Source: Adenanthera pavonina
Taxonomy: Eukaryota > Streptophyta > Magnoliopsida > Fabales > Fabaceae
Length of the DNA: 64,000 nucleotides
Reading direction: 5' to 3'
NCBI GenBank assembly: GCA_026686845.1
Contig: JAIVEN010000012.1
Coordinates: forward strand, 27,158,501-27,222,500
The position numbers and the translations under genes are program-made. Positions 56,055 through 64,000 of this stretch are shown in pieces (the first letter of the stretch is position 1; the number at the start of each line of letters is the position of its first letter). The notes below the pieces were generated by a model. It searched no databases. It saw nothing but the letters and a program-made list of their open reading frames with translations, and had not been told where the DNA came from.

Positions 56055-57741
56055 CTAAATAATGAAGTAATTATTAAATAGATTACATACTATATGAAGT
56101 ATGAGTAAAACACAACATAGTAATAATAGAATTACCTGGACAAGTATCTTTGGCCATAAAATAAAAGTATTTAGGGCTTCCCCTACTGTGTTCACCTCTT
56201 CACTAGGGAATGGTACTGGTGCATCTGGAACTTCAACCCATTCAACCACTACCCTCACTTGATTGTCCTTCATTTTTTGGTGATGGATGACTGAGCCCAA
56301 GTTGTAGACTTTACCATAGGCCACTAATCGCCTTTGAGGATCCTCCAGATATAGCTTACATGGTTGTCTACTATCTTGGATGGGAACACCCTCTGATGCA
56401 AGGTTAGGAATACAACTATCTTTTGTGCTTTGAACTATGGGAGAATTGGTTCCTTGGACGGATGTGTCTATCCGTGATGGTATCCCCGCTGCGCCAAATA
56501 AGGACATCACTTCATCCTTTATAGTTGCTACTTATGCTGCCACCTGCGCTGCCACCATCATTTCCATCTCATCTCGAGTCATGATTCTTGAGCCATGACG
56601 TTTAGTTGATCCAAAGTACTATTTGATACCTACTCCTCTTCCAACACCCTTGACACGGCCAGGGTGCTCCATTTTCCCCAGAGCAGTGGCCAAGATATCA
56701 TTCCTTCCAACAGGAGTGAAGCTTCCCTGGGAGTACTGTTCTTGGAGAGAATCCTGTAACATACAAATAACAAACATATTTAGGGCAAGCTTAACTAAAG
56801 TCAAATAATAAATTTGATTAGTCCTAAATTACTTACAATCTTCTCAGCAACCGCACAAGCCTCCTCAGTGACATACTCTCCTTCCTTTGTTTGCCGCGCA
56901 AGCTTCCATTTCTCAGCGCGAGTGGGTGGAGATAGAGGAGAAGTCATAGTGGATGAGTCACCTTGACCATCTTGACGCTCCTTCAATTTTTTTTTCATAA
57001 TTTTTTCTTCAAGCAAGTCATAACCCCCACGTGACAATCTATGGGGGTAAACATTTTTCGCCTGTAACTCTTGAGGTTTTTGTCTTTTCTCCTATTAATA
57101 GTAAGTAAATAAAATCAATAATGAATAAAACCATTTCATTTTCACATTCTTGGTTTACTAACCTGTAATTTTTTATCCAAAGGACTTTCAACAAATTTAT
57201 GCCAAGTCTCTTCTTCAAGAAATTGATAATCCTCACAAGGATTTACTCCCTTCAGCTTACCGAACACATATCTACTAGTAAGGCTGGTCTTAAAGGCCTT
57301 CCATCGCTCCCCTGCATATTGAATCAACTTTGTCCTCAACAATTGATTGGGAGGAACATCATAAGTGAGCTACAACACACACATATAGAAAGAAGTTAGT
57401 GATATAATAGTATTGATAAATATAATAGCTAATATAGTGATATACCGTGATAGTTTCCCAAATATGATCCTTCACCTTGTTGGATACATCTTCCCACTCA
57501 TTCTTTAAAATGCTCACCTTACTTTGTCCTAAAAGGGCAAAAAAAACTTTTAAACCTCTTCCTATTAGGCCCAATTGGATTCCAACTCTCATCAAATTCA
57601 ATATGTATCCTTTGTTCACCACCATGACCGAGGGTTAATTCCTTTAAACGTGTGCCACGTCTGCCCCTTTTACATGTAGATTGACAAGCTTGGCCACTTT
57701 GAGTATCATTATGAGTAGACTGGTCACTAGAACGATTCTCC
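56055..57741 (-). pseudogene. CACTA TNPA-like gene (plant transposase, PF03004-like)
   Basis: A start at 57741 (MENRSSDQST) leads into a basic region (CKRGRRGTRLKEL) and EFDESWNPIGPNRKRF. Later pieces give SILKNEWEDVSNKVKDHIWETI (57520-57450), QYAGERWKAFKTSLTSRYVFGKLKG and YQFLEEETWHKFVESPL (57320-57166), then NVYPHRLSRGGYDLLEEKIMKKKLKE (57050-56970), ARQTKEGEYVTEEACAVAEKI (56910-56838), SFTPVGRNDILATALG and MSLFGAAGIPSR. The order is that of the plant 'Ptta/En/Spm' transposase domain, a TNPA-type DNA-binding protein. Introns explain some breaks, but stops at about 56619 and 56530 and a frameshift near 57540 show decay. It runs on into the Ulp1-like segment. Confidence 0.8.
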
Positions 57742-57881
57742 ATGTGCCTGTTTAGACAATATGATAATAAGGTAAGCATATTAAAGATAATTAAAGTATG
57801 AAATAAGATAAGTAACAAACAAAATTCAAACTTAATTTTTATAAACTGTTATATAAACTATGAAATAAGATAAGTAATAAC

Positions 57882-60800
57882 TTAACTCAATCTTGTGGCA
57901 TGTATTTCATCTACTTCATCTTCTTCATTTAGTTCAGGTAGCCTCGATAAGAAAGAAGGAGTCTCACAAATATTGAAATTTGATTCATCATTCTCATGAC
58001 CAACAATCACCCTTTTCCCTTGTAGAACCACTGACCACCTTTTATCTGTCGGATCAGTGACGTAAAACACTTGTTTCGGTTGGTATGCCATGATAAAAGG
58101 CTCCTCCTTATAACCTACCCTATTAAGATCCACCAATGTAAATCCTAACTTATCTATTTGGACACCATTATTACTATCAATCCACTTACATTTGAAAACA
58201 GGTACTTTAAATTTTGTATAGTCTATCTCCCAAATCTCTTCAATAACTCCAAAATAAGATATGGCTGCTAATACTGGGTTTTTATCTTTCGAACTTGAAA
58301 AATGCATTGACTCTGCTACTACCATAACCCCACTATTTTACATAGTACTCTTGTCATCTTGGGCCTTTGTGTAGAAGGAATACCCATTGATGTCATAACC
58401 ACTCCAACATACAACATCAAAGTGTGGCCCATCGGCTAACCATCTTATTGTATCAGATACATTATCATCATTTATAACATGTTCATTGAACCATGATCTG
58501 AAAGTCTTGTTGTGCTCATTCACTAACCATTTATCATTCTTCCGAGGGTTTTTTTCTCTTATAATGCTTTTATGGGTAGCCAAGTAAGACTGAACTTCAT
58601 CAGTGTTATTCAAAATGTATATATGTGCTTGTAGTACTTCTTCACGACCCATGCTTTTCACTCTTAACCCCTGTGTACCCTTACCAGCACCTCCTCCCTC
58701 ATGGCGAGACTTTGGAAGTCCAACAACTTCAGCTTCTATTAAGTATTCAGTACAAAATTCAACTGCTTCTTTAGTAACATATCTTTCAACAATTGATGCT
58801 TCAGGCCGATGTGGATTCTTCACATACCCCTTTAAGATTTTCATGTATTGCTCAAATGGGTACATCCATCGTAAATAACTAGGACCACACAACCTTATCT
58901 CCCTCACTAAATGGACCATTAAATGTATCATGATATCGAAAAAGGAAGGTGGAAAGTACATCTCAAGTTGACACAAGATAATAGCAGCATCATTTTCCAA
59001 TTCATCTAATTCCTGAGGGTCAATTACTTTGCTACATATGGCATTGAAGAAAAAGCATAGCCTTGTTATAGTATGTCTCAATTTTTTTGGCAATATGTCG
59101 CGAATAGCCACTGATAATAGTTGTTGTATCAAGACATGACAATCATGAGACTTAAGCCGATTAATTTCAAATCTTTCATTGACACAAGCCTTTTAACATT
59201 CGAAGAATACCCTTGGGGCAATTTGACACCATGTAAACACTCACAAAAACTTCTTCTCTCATTTTTGGACAATGTATGACAAGCTGGGGGCAAATAAGTC
59301 CTCTTACCTACTAGTTGCGGAGCTAACACTTGTCGTATTCCCATTACAACCATATCATTTCTCGCATTCGCACAATCCTTAGTCTTGCCTTGTATATTAA
59401 GAAGCATTCCGATAAGACTATCACACATTTTTCTCCACATGCATCACATCAATACTATGCTGGACCTTAAGACTTCGCCAATATGGAAGATCATAGAAGA
59501 TAGAACTCTTTTTCCATAAATTTTTTTCAGTTGCAAGTTTCTGAGTCTTTCCAAAGATAACATTAATGTCTTTCATCCGTTGATAAACTTGCTCTGCATT
59601 TAATGCCTTGGGAGTATCTTCATACTCTTGTAAGCCATTGAAAGCTTTTTTAAATCTACGATATGGGTGGTTCTGTCAAAGAAATCTCCGATGAGCAAGG
59701 TAAACTGTCTTCTTTCTATACTTAAGTTGATGATAGTGTGTGCCTTCTTGACATATAGGGCATGCCTTATGCCCCTTAACACTATACCCAGACAAGTTTC
59801 CATATGCGGGAAAATCATTTATCGTGCAAAAGATCATGGCACGCATCTTAAAAGTCTCCTTGTAAAATGCATCAAACACATCCACACCTTCCTCCCACAG
59901 CATTTTTAAGTCTGTAATCAAAGGTCCCAAGGAAACATCTATGTCATTTCCTAGTTGTTTTGGGGCCAAAATTATCATTAACAACATGATGTACTTGCGT
60001 TTCATACATAACCAAGGAGGTAGATTGTAAATCACCAAAAGAACAGGCCATGAACTATGTTTACTGCTCATGTTACCATAAGGGTTCATTCCGTCCGTAC
60101 ACAGTCCAAGCCTAAGGTTTCTTGACTCACCACCAAAGTCAGGAAACAATTGGTCGATAACCTTCCATTGAGGGGAATCAGCCGGATGTCGAAGCTTTCC
60201 GTCAGAAACCCTTTCATCTGCATGCCATCTTAAGTTCTTTACATCCTTTGCATTAGCAAACAAGCGCTTGAACCTTGGTGTTATTGGAAGATACCATAAC
60301 ACCTTAATAGGAGGCCCCTTAATGTTCATATCACAATTAGAATCACCATCCTCATTCACTTTGTAGTGTGATGCCCCACATTTTGGACACACATGTAACC
60401 CTTCATACTCATTTCTATACAATATGCAGTCATTCGGGCAAGCATGTATCTTTTTATACTCCATACCCATTAGGCATAATATTTTCTTTGCCTCATAGTT
60501 ACGATCCGGTAGTTCATTACCTTCTGGAAGCATGATTTTCAACAATTCAAGCAAATTCGTGAAACTCTTATCACTCCACCCATGTTTCACTTTCAAGTTA
60601 ACCAATCTTAATACAGCTGATAACCGTGTAAATTAAGTACATCCCAGGTACAAAGGCTTCTTTGCGTCACTACACAAGCTATCATATATATGTGCTCGCT
60701 CAAAGGCTTCTACTCCAACATCACGAATCATGTCCTCTAGTCGATCATCTATATCTAGATCAACTTCCCCCTTTTGGCAGTCACTAGACATTTCAAATTC

Positions 60801-61031
60801 ACCATGCCATGTCCATCGTGTATATCTCTTGTTAAACCCATAACAAATTACATGATCTCTAATTTCCGCAACACTCAGTCGCCTCTCGTTCAAACATTTG
60901 ATACAAGGGCAATAAAACCTTCCATTATTGTCAGGAACATTTCTTCTAGCAAATTCCAGAAACATTTCTAGCCCATTCTCATATTCAGCACTCGTTCGTC
61001 TAGCGTTTATCCAACTACGATCCATGACCAC
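57882..61031 (-). pseudogene. CACTA TNPD-type transposase (Transpos_assoc, tnp2, DUF4218, DUF4216)
   Basis: The start is the ATG at 61031 or six bases on (MVMDRSWI). Order of domains: Transpos_assoc (DRSWINARRTSAEYENGLEMF, with CPCIKCLN), tnp2 (60605-59676, with the zinc-like CPKCG and CPICQ pairs, LGLCTDGMNPYGN and WPVLLVIYNLPPWLC), DUF4218 (from IDVMHVEKN near 59440 to ASIVERYVTKEAVEFC near 58740), and DUF4216 (from VVCWSGYDINGYSFYTKAQ to VFYVTDPTDKRWSVVLQGK, 58420-58020). One frame covers nearly all of it. Lesions: stops near 60631, 59675 and 58336, and a shifted segment 59440-59130. The enzyme would cut and join the CACTA ends; this copy cannot. Confidence 0.92.
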
Positions 61032-62274
61032 CTAGAGGAGATTAGAGTATATTATAAACAACTCTACACCTTGCACAACATAGATTAAATTGATTTTGAA
61101 CTAACAAGTATGTCTAAAATTGTGTATAAGTCTGCTAGTTTATAAAACACATCTTAAATCCATGAACATCTATATTTAGAACCAACAAAAAAAGTGAGAA
61201 TATAGTATTTCACAAAACAAGTTCAAAAATTCAAACATAAGACATATAAAATGCTCATTGAAACAATTAAAACAATACTCTTATCCTATAGGTTGCATAT
61301 AAAGTTTGCAAAGTCTCTACTAAAAGTTTGACCTCTAATAATTTTACAATAAAAGACTAATTATCATAAATCAATCATAGCCCTCCAATAGTTTTACTAA
61401 CATAGGAATTATTAATAGCAACTAGATATGTATTGAGAAATTAAACTTACAGGAATTTCAAATTTGGTAATTGTGATAAAAAATTTAGGCACTACTGTAA
61501 TCAGTTTGTTGTATGATAAATCCCTACAAAAGAGTTATCATTTAGAGGAGCATAGTGCAAATTTTATAAGTTGACAACCTTTCAAGCCAAATAATATGGA
61601 TAGAAAATTAAACTTAAAAGGCATGTCTTGAAATGAATTAAAACTTACAAGGACTGTAGTTTTGTGAATCTTGAAAATGAAGCATCTATATGCCTTGTTA
61701 GTCACCAAGAGCACCAGAGCTATGTGCAAACTTCAAGGCATGCTTATCATATATAAGCTAAGTTGACTAGTATAAAAGATATGTGTGTCATACAAAGGGG
61801 AGGTATAAGGGGTGTGTCACCATCTGCATATGAAAGTAGCAGAGTCCATAGACTCACAAGTTGTGTGTGTATGTGTGTGTGTGTTTTGTTTGAAAAGGGG
61901 GGGTTTTGGGGCCTATATATGTATTTAAACTACTTCCAAGTTGTATAAGCTTTTTTCTTTCTATATTATAATATTGTATAAGTATTATTATAATATATAA
62001 TTATTAATAATAATAAATTCATTTAACAAATAATATGAAAAAATAATATTAATTGACTATTTTAAATTTAAAATATAATTATAGATGAATATTAACTTAT
62101 TTAGATTTTAATATTAGATTATGAAACTTATTAATATTATTTTTAATTTTTTGTATAATATATAAAATTAAAATATTATCAAATTTATTACCATTAATTT
62201 AATTTCAATTGAACCATTTAATTTTAAACTGCTGCTTTGATAGATTTAATATCTGGTCCGATTTTTTGAGCCGT
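61032..62274. other. Non-coding; contains the unresolved CACTA 5' end and a shared repeat
   Basis: No gene is visible. A TG run lies at 61861-61884. The part at 62150-62285 is similar to 18590-18740. The region before 61500 should hold the promoter and 5' terminus of the CACTA element, but no subterminal TTTCTAGATTGGTT-type motif is seen here. Confidence 0.5.
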
Positions 62275-62454
62275 ACATGTTTGAATTTTTCTTCTTCCGC
62301 ATGTACCGATAGTAAAGTGCGTTGAGAGTCTCTGGTGCACACGAAAAAAGATACTCTAGTGCTTCATTGGTACTAGGGAATACCTTTAAAACAGCATCTG
62401 CATAGTGTCGTTTAATCTTTTAAGCTAACCATTGCTTACAGCTTTCCTTTGATC
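62275..62454 (-). pseudogene. Possible exon remnant of an unidentified gene
   Basis: On the minus strand an acceptor-like gattttgcag precedes 62454. The frame then reads SKESCKQWLA, a stop, KIKRHYADAVLKVFPSTNEA, LEYLFSCAPETLNALYYRY and MRKKK, ending next to a repeat. The composition is that of a soluble, helical protein and unlike the surrounding AT-rich DNA. I do not recognise the family. One in-frame TAA suggests a dead exon or a captured fragment. Confidence 0.4.
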
Positions 62455-62852
62455 CTGCAAAATCATAATCAAAGAGCATCAAGTTCATTGTTATAGACCC
62501 TTAAAAGACAATACATCCATCTTCAAAATTATTTGTTTGGGTCCCCAGTCCTATTATAAATTTGATGTTTGCATATTATGGTTTAGAGTGCCAATTTATA
62601 ACATGACGTCCCTTATTCCCAATTTGTAACCATAAAATTAGCATATTATGGTTTAGAGTGCCTATGGGGAAGCATAACCAATTAAGCAAGCGAAATGGTT
62701 TGGAGTGACCATATATTATAATAAACTGAGGCGTTCAATCTTTGTTACCAAAATCAAATGAGATATACAAATAATTTAAAAAAAATGGTTTTAGTGGTGG
62801 CAAATCACCTCCAAACATAAGCTATTAATTAATTGTCATACTGTTATTCTAT

Positions 62853-63200
62853 ATTTTTTTTTTGGGTAAGAAGGATGTTATATTGATATATAAAAGTAAA
62901 AGAAACATCAACCCAAAGTCCTAGAGCTGTACAATACAAAAGAAAAGGGATACAAACTATGGAGCTGAAACTTTAATATCAAAAGTAAGAGAAGATTGGT
63001 GGATGGAAACTTTGTCTTGTTGAAGTAGCTAACCCTTCTTGTAACAAATTATGGTAAGAGGGTACTAAACTGGTTGGTCTATAATTTTTGAAATAAGATG
63101 GACATCAGAGAGCTTCTGAGCAGCTTCTTATCTTTCCTTCTGAAACCTGCCTTTCAATTCTCCATCTGTAGAAATAATGACTTCCAAAATCTACAAAAAA
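62853..63200 (-). mobile_element. Possible LINE 3' end with poly(A) tail (reversed)
   Basis: A T run (62853-62864) is followed by 'gggtaagaaggatg', 'ttatattgatatataaaag' and 'aacatcaacccaaagtcct'. In reverse this reads like the AT-rich 3' end of plant L1-type LINEs, with TTTTATATATCAATATAA before a poly(A). No RT domain follows and no target duplication was found. Confidence 0.4.
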
Positions 63201-64000
63201 AAAAAACATCCAGGAGTCACTAACACTCTTCTTATTTAACAGCCCCAGTATACCAATTATGTGATAAACTCTTTGAGATTGAAAGAATCTGAGTTATTGA
63301 TATGACCTTTACTTGTGGCAATTATAAATAAGAAACATCTTTTCTGTTTTTGCAATTACAAATAAAAGATTAGGGGAACATCCTTTGAAAAACACATAAT
63401 TTCTATGTTGCCCAGTAGAGTAAATCAACAAAAGAATGCTGCTACAAGTGTCAGCATTGCTGGCTATATATTGAAACCATTATTATCAATGAAGTTCAAC
63501 AACTATTCATTCAAATCTCCAATATTTATAATATGACAGATTTGAACCAAAGATTGAAAGCAAGATTTGATGTTTGATTCACTTGAAACTATTTAATCCT
63601 AAACATAAAAAACATTAATCTTGATGGCTAGTAAGAATTTTTTTTTGGCTTTTAAGGTGTAGTTTAAGCATAGGAAACTGTAATATAAAAAATGGTGTGC
63701 TGGTAGATTAGATTAAAATCATTAAACTTCTATATCAGCAAAGTTGTGATGTACTTAGCTTCACAACTGCATCAACGAAGCAGATGGATTTGAAATTCAG
63801 ACCAATATGATAAAAAGATTTCTACCATAACTTACTGGTTTTTACTTTCTACTATATACTACTTGTAGGTCAGTTCATCTATTTGCTTGACCATTTCGAA
63901 GAAACTTCCACTGAGAGCTCAACAAAGATGATTGTTTGAACATGAAAATCAGTGATATGGTTCAACTAGGGAACCTCGAATCTTTTATTAGAATCAATAA
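63201..64000. other. Non-coding stretch at the window end
   Basis: I see no gene, element terminus or repeat here that I can support. Confidence 0.5.

Larger units (their letters stand above)
53740..61500 (-). mobile_element. CACTA (En/Spm) transposon, decayed; right end not resolved
   Basis: The plus-strand left end begins CACTGCTACACTGAGCAC, a CACTA-type terminus, with 'tga' before it as a possible 3 bp target duplication. Next to it is a set of subterminal repeats (TTTCTAGATTGGTT and relatives in both orientations, 53770-53970). The body encodes on the minus strand a TNPD-type transposase (61031-57882) and a TNPA-like gene with a protease segment (57741-54931). I could not find the matching inverted end (…TGTAGCAGTG) above 61031, so the right limit given is only approximate. 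Confidence 0.88.

Noticed and set aside
56623..56808. Plus-strand open frame opposite the TNPA-like gene
   Set aside because: It is the complement of a coding exon and has no features of its own.
61480..61500. 'cactactgtaa' as the second CACTA terminus
   Set aside because: Its orientation is wrong for a right end on the plus strand and no subterminal repeats accompany it.

Overview
This window looks like a repeat-dense stretch of a eudicot plant nuclear genome. The base composition is AT-rich and introns are short. A cytochrome P450 of the CYP71 type and pieces of ALIS/CDC50-like and replication protein A-like genes are the only host-type genes I recognise, and all are broken. Almost everything else is transposable elements and their wreckage. 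I see no rRNA, tRNA, CRISPR array, operon or other prokaryotic feature. I cannot name the species.

Layout. 1-598 is the end of a reversed LTR (family A). 600-6650 is AT-rich repeat land: a block paralogous to 51957-52912 that carries a 5'-truncated RTE-type LINE with a perfect target duplication, diverged tandem repeats, two opposed arrays of ~90 bp repeats, and a non-autonomous hAT-like element. 6656-14610 is a three-deep nest of solo LTRs (A4 holds A5, which holds B1), readable from the target duplications. 14734-15078 is a fragment of an ALIS/CDC50 gene. 15321-~19300 is a Helitron-like segment with a decayed RPA70-like gene. 19766-31458 is an 11.7 kb Ty1/copia element of the Sirevirus type on the minus strand, with both LTRs, PBS, PPT, gag-pol and a decayed third ORF. 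33098-44661 holds three solo LTRs of family A, each with a perfect 5 bp target duplication.

45540-50016 is the P450 locus: promoter and 5' half of exon 1, then a ~2.7 kb interruption of retroelement (family B LTR end with a degraded PBS) and scrambled local sequence, then the rest of exon 1, a 111 bp intron and an intact exon 2. 51390-51920 is a LINE RNase H remnant. 51957-52912 is the second paralogous block, followed by a family A LTR (52913) cut by a CACTA (En/Spm) transposon. The CACTA element runs from its terminus at 53740 beyond 61031 on the minus strand and carries a TNPD-type transposase, a TNPA-like gene and a fused Ulp1-like protease segment, all decayed. 61032-64000 is mostly non-coding, with one possible gene exon remnant and a possible LINE tail.

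Functionally, no gene here appears intact. The value of the window is as a record of insertion, nesting, recombination to solo LTRs and repair-associated rearrangement. I found no convincing new biochemical system. The most unusual signals are a dense family of GGTTAT-nnnn-ATAACC dyads in the Sirevirus, the patchwork inside the P450 gene, and the Ulp1 domain lacking its cysteine inside the CACTA element.
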